Source: Oscillospiraceae bacterium (lineage in GTDB: Bacteria > Bacillota > Clostridia > Oscillospirales > Oscillospiraceae). Taken from it: DNA of 64,000 nt. The notes under the pieces are model-generated. The model was not told the DNA's origin. It did no database searches and worked only from the letters and a program-made list of their open reading frames with translations. Both the position numbers and the translations under genes were made by a program. The stretch spans positions 1-64,000 of the forward strand of contig WRMH01000013.1 in assembly GCA_009777235.1 (NCBI GenBank). The letters run 5' to 3'. Shown here one piece after another: positions 42,968 to 52,030 of this stretch. How positions within the stretch are numbered: the first letter of the stretch is position 1; the number at the start of each line of letters is the position of its first letter.

Positions 42968-43815
42968 TTTACTCCAAATTAAAGCAAGGGGACTGCAAAG
43001 AGTTACTGAAAATGTTGCCGGATAATTCCATAGACCTCATATTGACGGATCCGCCGTATAATATTGCGCAATATTCGACAGGAAACATTAAATTTAACTG
43101 GAGGTCAGATATAAACAACGACATTGCGCAGTGGGACGAAATACCTTTAGAGCCAAAATTTTTCGTAGACGATTTTAAAAGAATTTTAAAACCCACGGGC
43201 AACGCTTTTGTTTTTACAAGCTATAATATGATAGGGGAGTGGCATAAAGCGTTTGACAGCGAATTTGACACATTTCAGTTTATGGCATGGCATAAAACAA
43301 ACCCTGTGCCGAATTTTATGAAAACATCTTTTCTAAACTCTGTTGAGCTTATTGTATGCTTTTGGAATAAAGGACACACCTGGAATTTTGCAAACCAAAG
43401 AGATATGCACAACTTTATCGAAACATCTATCTGTGGCGGGAGCGAACGGCTTAAAGAGCCGAAACATCCAACGCAAAAACCCTTAAAGGTATTGGAGCAC
43501 ATTATAAAAATCGCTTCGACAGCAGGAGATGTCGTATTAGACCCGTTTATGGGGGTAGGCTCTACCGGTGTGGCAGCAAAAAAGATGAACAGGAGTTTTG
43601 TGGGATTTGAGTTAGACACTTCTTTTTTCGAGGCGGCACAAAAAAGAATCAAATGCTGTCAAATTCAACGTGAGAAAAATATATCCGAGAATTTAAAGCA
43701 AGGTGTCCCGAAAGCGGTGTACGGTGAAGGACAAACAAGCAAAATCGCCGAGAATTACCCGATATCAGCCCGTGCAGAATTTTCACGACAACTCCCCGAA
43801 GAAGCGAAATTTTAA
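42964..43815 (+). CDS. Beta-class DNA methyltransferase (N6-adenine or N4-cytosine)
   Basis: 283 residues. The catalytic motif IV DPPYNI is at about 32-37 and the SAM motif DPFMGVGSTGVAA lies near 195-207, the order of beta-class amino-methyltransferases. HPTQKPLKVLEHII is typical of the same class. The C-terminal ~55 residues are poorly conserved. It is coupled by ATGA to the endonuclease and presumably protects the same site. Its TAA stop is the first three bases of the right-hand 12-bp direct repeat, so the cassette ends precisely there. Confidence 0.9.
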   Translation: MIYSKLKQGDCKELLKMLPDNSIDLILTDPPYNIAQYSTGNIKFNWRSDINNDIAQWDEIPLEPKFFVDDFKRILKPTGNAFVFTSYNMIGEWHKAFDSEFDTFQFMAWHKTNPVPNFMKTSFLNSVELIVCFWNKGHTWNFANQRDMHNFIETSICGGSERLKEPKHPTQKPLKVLEHIIKIASTAGDVVLDPFMGVGSTGVAAKKMNRSFVGFELDTSFFEAAQKRIKCCQIQREKNISENLKQGVPKAVYGEGQTSKIAENYPISARAEFSRQLPEEAKF

Positions 43816-43824
43816 CGAACAATC
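43813..43824 (+). repeat. Right copy of the 12-bp direct repeat flanking the R-M pair
   Basis: TAACGAACAATC, identical to 42043-42054. It begins with the methyltransferase stop codon and ends 18 bases before the rimO ATG. Confidence 0.7.
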
Positions 43825-43842
43825 TCTGGCAGAAACGATGGT

Positions 43843-45360
43843 ATGGCGAAGAAAATTGGGATAATTTCGCTCGGTTGCTCAAAAAACCGGGTCAATACAG
43901 AGCAAATGATGTATTTGCTAAAGCAGGCAGGTTATGCGGTGTCGGGAGAAACTGATAATGCCGACGCTGTTATTATAAACACATGCGGATTTATAGACAG
44001 CGCAAAAACGGAGGCCATCAATACGATACTTGAACTGGCAAACGCCAAATCCGGCGATGCGGGTTTTAAAATCATTGTCGCCGGGTGTTTGGCCGAGCGC
44101 TATAAAGATGAACTGCAAAAAGAGCTGCCGGAGGTTGACGCTATAGTCGGAGTCGGCAGCTTTGACGAAATCGCCGATGTAGTAAGAAGAACCGTAGATG
44201 ATAGCCGCCAAGATGGGAAAGTGAGTTTTTGTAAGAGCGAAAGGCTATCCAGGACGGAGCTGTCCGGCAAAGAGCCGCGCAAAGCAGATAAAGAAACAAG
44301 AGAATCATTTAACCGAAAAGAATATTTTTCGGATATAAACGCCCCCGTCAGTGAAACTGTGCGTGTTATCAGTACATCAAAGGTGTGGGCATACCTCAAA
44401 ATTGCCGAAGGCTGTGATAATCGTTGCGCATATTGCGTTATCCCGGATATTCGCGGCCGTTTTCGCAGCCGCCCTATTGATATGATAGTCAAGGAAGCAA
44501 AGGAGCTTGCCGGCAGAGGATATAAGGAATTAAATATAGTGGCGCAGGACCTTACGGCATACGGGCTTGATTTATATGGAAAACGCTCATTGACAGAGCT
44601 ATTGCAAGCGATGTCAGATATAAATGAGCTAAAATGGATTCGCTTATTTTATCTTCACCCACATGGAATTGACAGTAAACTCATAAAAGAAATTGCCCGT
44701 AACGACAAAATTGTAAAATATTTAGATATACCTATCCAGCATATAAATACAAGGATACTTGAAAAAATGAACAGGCGTGTGACCCGTGACGATATACAAA
44801 AGCTGTTTGACGCCGCAAGGGAGGGTATTGATAATGTCGTGCTGCGCAGCAGCATTATTACGGGCTTGCCCTATGAGGATAATAAAGCGTTCGATGAGCT
44901 TTGCGCATTTTTGGAAGAAGCAAAAATCGAGCGGGCGGGGGTTTTCGCCTACTCTCCGCAGGAAAACACCCCGGCGGCAAAAATGAAGAGGGTGTCGGCA
45001 AAAATTGCACAGCAGCGATGCCGAGCGGTGCAAGAAATACAATCCAAAATAATGCACGAGTTTGACAAGAGTCATATCGGCAAGGTATTTGACGCGATAA
45101 TTGAAGAACATGAGGACGAGAACGCGCTCTTTGCCAGAAGCTATGCCCAGGCTCCGGAAGTTGACGGCTATATAAAAATCAAAAAAAATGCGCCGCTGTC
45201 AGGATTTTATAAGAATAATTTGCCGAAAAAAAACTACGCCAAAAACGGAAAAAGCACAACTAAAACCGCAAATTTTGACAAATCTGTAAATAGTGGTAAA
45301 ATGGTAAAGCTCATAATTGCGGATATCCAAGACGGCCAGTTGATTGGAGAAATAACATGA
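43843..45360 (+). CDS. rimO: Ribosomal protein S12 methylthiotransferase RimO
   Basis: 505 residues. The N-terminal MTTase domain carries SLGCSKNRVNTEQ, NTCGFIDSAKTEAI and VAGCLAERY with three cluster cysteines; the radical SAM domain has AEGCDNRCAYCVIPDIRGRFRSRP; a C-terminal TRAM domain follows. It adds methylthio to an aspartate of S12. Two inserts make it longer than the usual ~440: a charged stretch near 130-165, and a lysine/asparagine-rich stretch near 455-485 inside TRAM. Its stop overlaps pgsA (ATGA). Confidence 0.92.
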   Translation: MAKKIGIISLGCSKNRVNTEQMMYLLKQAGYAVSGETDNADAVIINTCGFIDSAKTEAINTILELANAKSGDAGFKIIVAGCLAERYKDELQKELPEVDAIVGVGSFDEIADVVRRTVDDSRQDGKVSFCKSERLSRTELSGKEPRKADKETRESFNRKEYFSDINAPVSETVRVISTSKVWAYLKIAEGCDNRCAYCVIPDIRGRFRSRPIDMIVKEAKELAGRGYKELNIVAQDLTAYGLDLYGKRSLTELLQAMSDINELKWIRLFYLHPHGIDSKLIKEIARNDKIVKYLDIPIQHINTRILEKMNRRVTRDDIQKLFDAAREGIDNVVLRSSIITGLPYEDNKAFDELCAFLEEAKIERAGVFAYSPQENTPAAKMKRVSAKIAQQRCRAVQEIQSKIMHEFDKSHIGKVFDAIIEEHEDENALFARSYAQAPEVDGYIKIKKNAPLSGFYKNNLPKKNYAKNGKSTTKTANFDKSVNSGKMVKLIIADIQDGQLIGEIT

Positions 45361-45911
45361 ACACGGCAAACAAGCTGACAATGCTAAGAGTGCTGCTTAT
45401 ACCGATTTTTATAACATTGCTGTATGTAGAGTTTGAGATATACACATATATTACAAACATCAAAGCCGCGCTCTTTGTATTTATCATAGCCGCACTGACC
45501 GATCTCGCAGACGGAATTGTAGCAAGGCGGCGAGATCAAATAACGGATTTCGGGACATTTATGGATCCGCTTGCCGATAAAATCCTGACATTCGCTGCAA
45601 TGCTGTGGTTTATTGAAGTAGGACTGATGCCGGCATGGCTTGTACTCATTGTGATAATCCGCGAGTTTATGGTGACAGGAATACGCCTTGTGGCAGCCGC
45701 AAAAAGCAAGGTTATTGCCGCTTCCACAGCGGGCAAGTTAAAAACGTTAGTCACGATAAACTGTATTGTCGCGATGTTTTTGATTTATATATTTCTTCAG
45801 GAGATGCCGTGGGCGCTGATAATATGCTGGGCGCTCATCGGCGCGACTACTGTGGTCTCCGGGGTTGAATATTTCGTCAAAAACAGAGAAATCATGAAAT
45901 TGGATAGATAG
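45357..45911 (+). CDS. pgsA: CDP-diacylglycerol-glycerol-3-phosphate phosphatidyltransferase
   Basis: 184 residues. The CDP-alcohol phosphotransferase motif D-G-x2-A-R-x8-G-x3-D-x3-D is seen in ALTDLADGIVARRRDQITDF and GTFMDPLADKI. About five membrane helices are predicted (LTMLRVLLIPIFITLLYV and others). It makes phosphatidylglycerophosphate, the precursor of phosphatidylglycerol that also feeds lipoteichoic acid synthesis, linking it to the surface-polymer genes further on. Confidence 0.93.
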   Translation: MNTANKLTMLRVLLIPIFITLLYVEFEIYTYITNIKAALFVFIIAALTDLADGIVARRRDQITDFGTFMDPLADKILTFAAMLWFIEVGLMPAWLVLIVIIREFMVTGIRLVAAAKSKVIAASTAGKLKTLVTINCIVAMFLIYIFLQEMPWALIICWALIGATTVVSGVEYFVKNREIMKLDR

Positions 45912-46004
45912 CCCGCTGCTATAAAGGCGCGAAACCTTCAAAGCAAAAATCACAGGTAGATTGCCGCGATAGGGTTTTTGGAGGTTGCCAAAAGAGAAAA
46001 GAAA

Positions 46005-46703
46005 ATGGAAAACAACAGTAAGAGAAAAAAACGGCGCATTTTACCGATACTTATTTGCTTGATTGGCGTGATTGTAATCGTGTATGCTTTTATCGAGGAA
46101 AGCATACGAAGCAATCCATTGAGCCAAAACGGAGAGAATAGGGGGCCGAGCGAAGGAATTCAGGCAAGCATAGATGAGCTCGACTGGATTACCCCGATGT
46201 TTTTGACCCGAAACCCAAACTCAAGGCCGGGTACAAAACTTGATGAAGTCAAAGGTATAGTAATCCATTATATCGGAAACCCCAATACAACGGCGTTGCA
46301 AAACAGAAACTACTTTGAAAACTTGGCGACCACAAAAGAAACAAGCGCAAGCAGTAACTTTATCGTGTGCCTTGACGGGTCTATCATACAATGTGTGCCT
46401 GTTGACGAGGTCGCCTACGCATCAAACAACAGAAACAATGATACATTGTCTATAGAAATATGCCATCCCGATTATACAGGCGAGTTTACAGAAGCCTCCT
46501 ACAATGCCGCGGTAACTCTCACAGCGTGGCTTTGCGTGCAATATGAGCTTACTACAAGCGATATTTTAAGACATTACGACATTACGGGCAAAGAATGTCC
46601 GAGATACTTTGTCCAAAACGAAGAGGCATGGATGGATTTTAAAACGGCTGTGGCAATAGCTATCAGAAACATGGACTCCGATGAGAAGGGTGCGCTGCGA
46701 TGA
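46005..46703 (+). CDS. Membrane-anchored N-acetylmuramoyl-L-alanine amidase (Amidase_2)
   Basis: About 232 residues from the ATG at 46005 (MENNSKRKKRR); a TTG at 45978 is also in frame. The basic start is followed by a membrane helix (ILPILICLIGVIVIVYAF). The catalytic domain has VKGIVIHYIGNP (zinc histidine), SSNFIVCLDGSIIQCVPVDE, LSIEICHPD and ILRHYDITGKECPRYF (second histidine and cysteine ligands). It cleaves the amide between muramic acid and the stem peptide. It is coupled to a GtrA gene by a 4-base overlap. Confidence 0.85.
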   Translation: MENNSKRKKRRILPILICLIGVIVIVYAFIEESIRSNPLSQNGENRGPSEGIQASIDELDWITPMFLTRNPNSRPGTKLDEVKGIVIHYIGNPNTTALQNRNYFENLATTKETSASSNFIVCLDGSIIQCVPVDEVAYASNNRNNDTLSIEICHPDYTGEFTEASYNAAVTLTAWLCVQYELTTSDILRHYDITGKECPRYFVQNEEAWMDFKTAVAIAIRNMDSDEKGALR

Positions 46704-47182
46704 AGATTAAAAACTGCCGAGCCGCAATCATTTCAAAGGCTAAAGCGCACCGCGCCGCGATAATGCAAGCCGCAAAATTTTTTCTTGTAGGTATCATGAA
46801 TACTGCCGTATATTACGGTATCTACTATCTTTTGCTGCAGCTCGAATTAAACTATGTCATAGCGGTAACAGCCGGTACAATTGCCGGCATGATAAACGGC
46901 TATCTGTGGAGCAAGTATTTTGTATTTAAAACCGCCAAAAAATCTATTGCGGAAATCGTCAGATTTTGCGTTGTATACGCGGTGCAATACTTGCATAACA
47001 TCGCCATAATTTTTGTTTGCGTGACGTATCTTGACATGGAAGAAGAGCTTGCCGGGCTTATCCCGATTGTGACCGGACCGATAGTAAGTTTTGTCGGATT
47101 GAAATTCTGGGGATTTAAAAAGCCATCTGTCAAGGAGCGGCTGTCCGATAATGGACAGCCGCCCGATAGCGGAGATAAGTAG
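46700..47182 (+). CDS. GtrA-like membrane protein
   Basis: 160 residues with four membrane helices: FFLVGIMNTAVYYGIYYLLL, NYVIAVTAGTIAGMINGYLW, FCVVYAVQYLHNIAIIFVCV and LIPIVTGPIVSFVGLKFWGF. GxxNTAVYY and NGYLWSKYFVFK are GtrA signatures. The family is thought to flip or help transfer polyprenyl-phosphate-linked sugars during polysaccharide decoration. The last codons contain a perfect 10-bp inverted repeat (47137-47162). Confidence 0.87.
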   Translation: MKIKNCRAAIISKAKAHRAAIMQAAKFFLVGIMNTAVYYGIYYLLLQLELNYVIAVTAGTIAGMINGYLWSKYFVFKTAKKSIAEIVRFCVVYAVQYLHNIAIIFVCVTYLDMEEELAGLIPIVTGPIVSFVGLKFWGFKKPSVKERLSDNGQPPDSGDK

Positions 47183-47268
47183 CGGGGGATTCGAGAGGGA
47201 GTGCCTGACCGCGTTACAGTTGAAAAAGAACAATGAAGATTTTTTAAAAAGCAAAAATGCAATAATCT

Positions 47269-47322
47269 CAAAAGTAAAAACATGATATTTCCAAAAGTAA
47301 AACCTTGACAAATCCAAAAGTA
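47269..47322 (+). repeat. Three direct repeats with exact 23-base period over a promoter
   Basis: CAAAAGTA occurs at 47269-47276, 47292-47299 and 47315-47322. Starts are 23 bases apart, about two helical turns; the second copy abuts the -35 box and the third lies between -35 and -10. This is the layout of an operator for an oligomeric regulator. Confidence 0.6.
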
Positions 47323-47333
47323 CAGGGTATGCT
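47305..47333 (+). promoter_or_regulatory. Promoter of the DUF4143 ATPase gene
   Basis: TTGACA (47305-47310), 17-base spacer, TATGCT (47328-47333). The RNA start would be near 47340, leaving a leader of only about ten bases. Confidence 0.65.
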
Positions 47334-47350
47334 GTATAAGGGTGATAAAA

Positions 47351-48619
47351 TTGGACAGCAGATATTTACCAAGAATTGCCGATGCAAAATTGGCTTTGGC
47401 GCTACAGGCAATGGGGGCCGTTTTGATAGAAGGCCCGAAGTGGTGCGGAAAAACCAGCACTGCACAGCATATCGCCAAAAGCGTTCTTTATATGCAAGAC
47501 CCTGACACATTTGAAGAAAATATGCTTAAAGCAAAGACAAAACCGTCGCTCTTGCTTGAGGGAAAAACGCCCCGTTTGCTTGATGAGTGGCAAGTTGCAC
47601 CAGTGCTTTGGAATGCCGTGCGCTTTACGGTTGATAAACGTCAAGAGACAGGGCAATTCATTTTGACAGGCTCTGTCGTTCCGGTGCGAACAGACGATAT
47701 GCACTCCGGGACGGGACGCATATCAAAGATGAAAATGCGGGCAATGTCGCTCTATGAGAGCGGCGAATCTTCCGGGGAAATCTCATTGAGAGACATATTT
47801 GAAGGAAAGACAGATATGTTCGGAAAGTCAAAGGTGACACTGGAACAGATTGCCTTTATTCTGACCCGCGGAGGCTGGCCGGCTGCTGTCAAAGAGCGAA
47901 ATGAAGCATTGGCACTGAAAAAAGCGTTTGATTACTATGAAGCTGTTGTGAATGAAGATATATCCAGAGTGGACAACGTTGAGAAAAACCCGGATAGAGT
48001 CCGCAGTTTGATGCGTTCTCTTTCCAGGAATATATCATCAGAGGCGAGCACAACTACGATCTTGAAGGACTTGCTTGCTAATGACGAATCGCTTTCACAG
48101 GTCACGATAGATCAGTATATCAATGCATTGAAAATGCTCTTCGTAATTGATGACCTCCCTGCATGGAGTCCGAGTCTGCGTTCAAAGACCGCGATTCGCA
48201 CCACAGCAAAACGTCATTTCTCTGACCCATCAATCGCGGCGGCGGCGCTCGGGGCAAACTCAAAAAGGCTGTTTGATGATTTTTGCACATTCGGGCTATT
48301 GTTTGAAGCACTGTGTATCCGTGATTTGCGTATTTACGCGGATAGCCTCAATGCGAACGTATATCACTACAGAGACGCAAAAGGGATAGAGGTGGATGCG
48401 ATTATCCAGAACAGCGATGGCCGCTGGGGCGCGGTAGAGGTGAAAATGGGAGCCGGAGATATAAAAATGGCTGCGGAAAATTTGACAAAATTCAAAGCGA
48501 ACATTGATACAGGAAAAATACAAGAACCGTCTTTCCTTCTGGTACTGACCGCTACCGAAACCGCTTTCCAAATGGATGACGGTGTTTGGGTCGTTCCGCT
48601 CGGTTGTTTGAAGAATTGA
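47351..48619 (+). CDS. AAA-family ATPase with DUF4143 domain
   Basis: 422 residues from the TTG at 47351, chosen because AAGG stands nine bases before it; a GTG at 47342 is also in frame but overlaps that site. Walker A is LIEGPKWCGKTSTA, Walker B-like LLDEWQVAP, and sensor QFILTGSVVP. The C-terminal DUF4143 half contains YHYRDAKGIEVDAIIQ and WGAVEVKMG, a degenerate PD-(D/E)XK-like core. This family is common in mobile, defence and accessory regions but its role is not known. It stands alone under its own promoter with repeat operators. Confidence 0.85.
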   Translation: MDSRYLPRIADAKLALALQAMGAVLIEGPKWCGKTSTAQHIAKSVLYMQDPDTFEENMLKAKTKPSLLLEGKTPRLLDEWQVAPVLWNAVRFTVDKRQETGQFILTGSVVPVRTDDMHSGTGRISKMKMRAMSLYESGESSGEISLRDIFEGKTDMFGKSKVTLEQIAFILTRGGWPAAVKERNEALALKKAFDYYEAVVNEDISRVDNVEKNPDRVRSLMRSLSRNISSEASTTTILKDLLANDESLSQVTIDQYINALKMLFVIDDLPAWSPSLRSKTAIRTTAKRHFSDPSIAAAALGANSKRLFDDFCTFGLLFEALCIRDLRIYADSLNANVYHYRDAKGIEVDAIIQNSDGRWGAVEVKMGAGDIKMAAENLTKFKANIDTGKIQEPSFLLVLTATETAFQMDDGVWVVPLGCLKN

Positions 48620-48626
48620 TATACGT

Positions 48627-50180
48627 TTATTGACCGCTTTTCGTTTCTTTTAGATACTTTGAAGCGTCCTTAAAGAATGATATGGCGATGAGCGTCACAA
48701 TAATACCGATCGGAAAAGCGGCGATGATCGCGACGCTTTGCAGACTGTATAACGCGTTTTCGGAAAAGAGCAAGGCAATCGGGAACAGAATGAACAGTAT
48801 CGCCCAAAACGCGCGTACTTTTTTGTCCGGTTCCTGACCGGGATTTAGCTTTGTGTGTGAATAACTCGAAACAACCATGGTCAGAGCGTCAAATGTCGTG
48901 GAGTAGAACATTATCATAACAATGCACAGGAGGATAAGACCAAACGCGGGCAAAGGCAGCGTGTTGAAAATGCCGATTATTACAGCAGAGATCGCTTCTG
49001 ACGAATAGTCGGATGCCGCGATAGCCCCTGCCGAGTCCACGCCATATTTCATCTGCTGAGCCAGCCCATAGTTGCCGAGAATGATAAAGGACGTGAATGT
49101 CCCCGCCAAACCCCAGCAGTAGCCGCCAATAACGGTATTTTTTATTGTTCTGCCACGGCTTATCATGCCGATAAAGAACGGCGTCGCGACGCACCATGCC
49201 ATCCAGTACGCCCAGTAAAAGACGGTCCAATCTTGCACAAAGGTATCGGGGTTTACCCCGAGGGCATCTGTCCTTAGCGGATTGGTCCACGTAGAAAGGC
49301 CGATGAAGTTCTGAGCCAAATTGCCTATTGAGGACAGGCCGGTTTCCAAAATATAGCGCGTTTCGCCGCCAAGGAATAAAAAGTAGAAGAGAAAGGCGAA
49401 GAATACATAAACACAATAGCTCGCCAGCTTTGAAATGCCTTTCATTCCTGTAAGCACCGCTATTGTATATACGACCGCTATGAGCAGTAAGATACATATA
49501 GCAAGCGTGGTAGTCGCGTTTAAACCAAACACTTGGGCGGCGGCGGCGGATAAAAGCGGAGTGGCAAGCGAAAACGTCGTCGCCGTGCCCGCAATGAGAG
49601 ACATGATGGCCACAATATCAATAACTTTCCCCCAAAAACCGTCAACCTTGCCGCCGAGGAGCGGCCTGCAGGCTTCGGAAAACTTTTGCTTTGTCCGGCC
49701 CCTGATATGCAGCATAAATCCGAATGCCACCGCGAGCAGAATATAAAAGCTCCATGCAATCGGACCCCAGTGAAAGAGCGGAAACGTCGAAGCCCAAAGC
49801 TGCATATTGCCCATTTCCTGCACGTGAGGCTCCGCCGAATATAGAGCCCATTCGCACAGCGAGTAAAACAAAATGTCGGCAGCCATTGTCGCCGTAAAAA
49901 TCATAGCCCCCCATTTAAAAGAGCTGTACTCCGGTTTTTGCAAGGCTCCGAGCTTTATTTTGCCAAACTTTGAAAAAGCCATGTACATACTTACCCCGAG
50001 TGCGCCAAGGCAAGCTACGATATAGTACATACCCATATCGTCGCCGAGAAATCCGCGCACTGTGTTGAGAACAAGCTCTGATTGATCGGGGAGGGCTATA
50101 AAAAGCGCGCCCAATACAAGCACCAAGCACAAGGGTACTATCATTGCGATCCAGTCAAATTTTCTTTCTTTCTTTTCCAT
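48627..50180 (-). CDS. BCCT-family choline/betaine transporter
   Basis: 517 residues from the ATG at 50180 (MEKKERKFDW), preceded by AAGGAC; the frame is open 99 bases further upstream without a start site. Twelve membrane helices can be traced. The family signature is in WTVFYWAYWMAWCVATPFFIG, with the tryptophan-rich helix 8 that holds the trimethylammonium group. It should take up choline, carnitine or glycine betaine with sodium or protons. It lies 13 bases after the HTH-LicC-LicA gene, so choline uptake for phosphocholine decoration, parallel to LicB, is the likely purpose. Confidence 0.9.
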   Translation of the reverse strand: MEKKERKFDWIAMIVPLCLVLVLGALFIALPDQSELVLNTVRGFLGDDMGMYYIVACLGALGVSMYMAFSKFGKIKLGALQKPEYSSFKWGAMIFTATMAADILFYSLCEWALYSAEPHVQEMGNMQLWASTFPLFHWGPIAWSFYILLAVAFGFMLHIRGRTKQKFSEACRPLLGGKVDGFWGKVIDIVAIMSLIAGTATTFSLATPLLSAAAAQVFGLNATTTLAICILLLIAVVYTIAVLTGMKGISKLASYCVYVFFAFLFYFLFLGGETRYILETGLSSIGNLAQNFIGLSTWTNPLRTDALGVNPDTFVQDWTVFYWAYWMAWCVATPFFIGMISRGRTIKNTVIGGYCWGLAGTFTSFIILGNYGLAQQMKYGVDSAGAIAASDYSSEAISAVIIGIFNTLPLPAFGLILLCIVMIMFYSTTFDALTMVVSSYSHTKLNPGQEPDKKVRAFWAILFILFPIALLFSENALYSLQSVAIIAAFPIGIIVTLIAISFFKDASKYLKETKSGQ

Positions 50181-50193
50181 TTTGTTTGTCCTT

Positions 50194-51984
50194 CTACTTT
50201 CTATTTTTATTTTCGTTGAAAACTTTATAGTAATCTTTCGCAAAACGATATTGCAGCATTGCGTACTCGCCATATTCAACGCCCTTTGTACGCTTAAACT
50301 CGCACCAATTGCTCCAGAGAAAACCGCAAGATGCTATATACGCGTATATTTTGAGCCTTGTCTCGGGAGGGCAAGAGCCGCCGTCAAAATAGCTGTCAAT
50401 CAAAGCCTCTACATGCTTTCTGTCGTACATCGCGTATACGGCAAACATCGCAATATCAACATGCGGGTCTTGCATACCGGCATATTCCCAGTCAATCATG
50501 CGGATTTCGCTAAAATCTCCGCTCCCATCGCCGATAAATAAAAAATTATCCGGCACCGCGTCAATATGCGAGAGCACCCAATCCTTTTCCTGCGCGTCAA
50601 TATATTCGCGAAGCTCCATTATGCCGGCCTTTGTGTCGGCATAATCCCTGTAACAAGAGCTGCCGCCAAAGAGCTTCTCATAAAATTCTATTTGCCCGAA
50701 AATATCAAAAGTATGCTCCACGCGAAGCTTTGATGTGTGAAACTCACGCAGCTTTTTCATGCACATACGCACATCTTTTGCATCTTGCGGGTCACAAACT
50801 CTGCAATTATCAAAAAACGCGGCTATTTTATGACCGTTTTTCGGGTTAATATAAATAATATCCTCGCACAATCCCAGCCGGGACACTATCTGATAAACGC
50901 TGTACTCATTTTCCCTGTTGATGAGCTTGTCAGTGCCTGCGCCCGGCACGCGGTAAACATAGTTTTTCTCCCCGATTGAAAACAAGAACGAATCATTTGT
51001 CATGCCTTTTTTTATGGGCTTGACGTTTTGTATTTTTGACTGTGAAACATCAAATACTTTAGAAATAGAGCGCATGATACCGCTTTGCGCGTTCTTGTCG
51101 TATGACGGGTCAAATATTCGCAGCTCATCGAGATTTTCAAACTCGTGGACATTGCCGGACTGACGGTTTATGTACATGGGTAAAGACTCAATTTTATCTC
51201 TCAGAATATGCTCCCAATAAAAATCCTCAGTACCGGGGCGCGCATAATATTCCTTTACATATTCGCTGAAAACGGCGGAGAACGAGGCGCTAAAATAGGC
51301 CGGACCCACAATAGCCCAAGCGTCGGAGCCGCCAATCGCCAGAGACGCGATTTTGTCCGAAGCCGTAACCTCAACGCACCACTCGGCCGTTGCGACATCA
51401 AAATATTGACACGAATACCAACTGCGTGATTCATATGTATTGAATATGTTATTTTCGATCCAAAAATCGGACATGAGCAAATACGAGCTTTCAAGCCACG
51501 GCAGCACGCGGTATACGCTCGATAAATTGTTTTTTGTGGTGTATTCGGGATTAAAAACGAGCTTTACGCCATATTTGTCAATCAAATAATCAAAATGCTC
51601 TTTCTTATACCCGACGACGATGATTATTTCTGTGATACCTTTTTCGTGAAGCTGCTTTATTTGCCTCTCTATCATCGGCTCGCCATATACCGAAAGGAGA
51701 CCTTTTGGTGTTTCGTATGTCATCGGCACGCAGCGCGACCCAAAACCCGCGGCGAGAATAATAGCGTTGCGGACGCGATATTTCTCGAGCTCCGCCAGAC
51801 CTTTTTTTGTCAAAAAGAGCCCCTGCGCATCGGCGCTCTCTAAAAGCCCTTCGGTTTTACATTGATTTATCGTGGCGTTAACTATGCCCAAAGATATGCC
51901 GCCGCCGGAGGCAAGCTCTCTTTGAGTAGCTTTTGGATTATTTATAAGTTCCCTGCATATGGGGACAAAGTATTGTGATTTCAT
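50194..51984 (-). CDS. HTH - phosphocholine cytidylyltransferase - choline kinase fusion (LicC-LicA-like)
   Basis: 596 residues in three parts. Residues 1-65 are a winged helix (ATQRELASGGGISLGIVNATIN) like those of MarR-type proteins. Residues about 72-300 are a nucleotidyltransferase: NAIILAAGFGSRCVPMTYET, PKGLLSVYGEPMIERQIKQL, IIIVVGYKKEHFDYLI, LLMSDFWIE. Residues about 310-590 are a choline/ethanolamine-kinase-like fold with LSHIDAVPDNFLF (Brenner HxDxxxxN motif) and IRMIDWEYAG. Together these make phosphocholine and CDP-choline from choline and ATP/CTP. The DNA-binding part may tie expression to substrate. It is co-directional with the BCCT gene. Confidence 0.88.
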   Translation of the reverse strand: MKSQYFVPICRELINNPKATQRELASGGGISLGIVNATINQCKTEGLLESADAQGLFLTKKGLAELEKYRVRNAIILAAGFGSRCVPMTYETPKGLLSVYGEPMIERQIKQLHEKGITEIIIVVGYKKEHFDYLIDKYGVKLVFNPEYTTKNNLSSVYRVLPWLESSYLLMSDFWIENNIFNTYESRSWYSCQYFDVATAEWCVEVTASDKIASLAIGGSDAWAIVGPAYFSASFSAVFSEYVKEYYARPGTEDFYWEHILRDKIESLPMYINRQSGNVHEFENLDELRIFDPSYDKNAQSGIMRSISKVFDVSQSKIQNVKPIKKGMTNDSFLFSIGEKNYVYRVPGAGTDKLINRENEYSVYQIVSRLGLCEDIIYINPKNGHKIAAFFDNCRVCDPQDAKDVRMCMKKLREFHTSKLRVEHTFDIFGQIEFYEKLFGGSSCYRDYADTKAGIMELREYIDAQEKDWVLSHIDAVPDNFLFIGDGSGDFSEIRMIDWEYAGMQDPHVDIAMFAVYAMYDRKHVEALIDSYFDGGSCPPETRLKIYAYIASCGFLWSNWCEFKRTKGVEYGEYAMLQYRFAKDYYKVFNENKNRK

Positions 51985-52030
51985 GAAAAACCCCTATCGC
52001 GACTCCCATCGCCCTTGTTCAGATTTGAGC

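Noticed and set aside
45978-46004. TTG start for the amidase gene
   Set aside because: It would add nine residues before a typical basic start, and its ribosome site is poor; the ATG at 46005 was preferred, though its own site is also weak.
46105-46116. CGAAGCAATCC resembling the repeat family at 4.9-5.1 kb
   Set aside because: It lies in frame inside the amidase gene, is only about ten bases long and has no flanking match, so it is probably chance.
47137-47162. Perfect 10-bp inverted repeat at the end of the GtrA gene
   Set aside because: It lies within the coding region and is not followed by a T-run on either strand; I did not call it a terminator.
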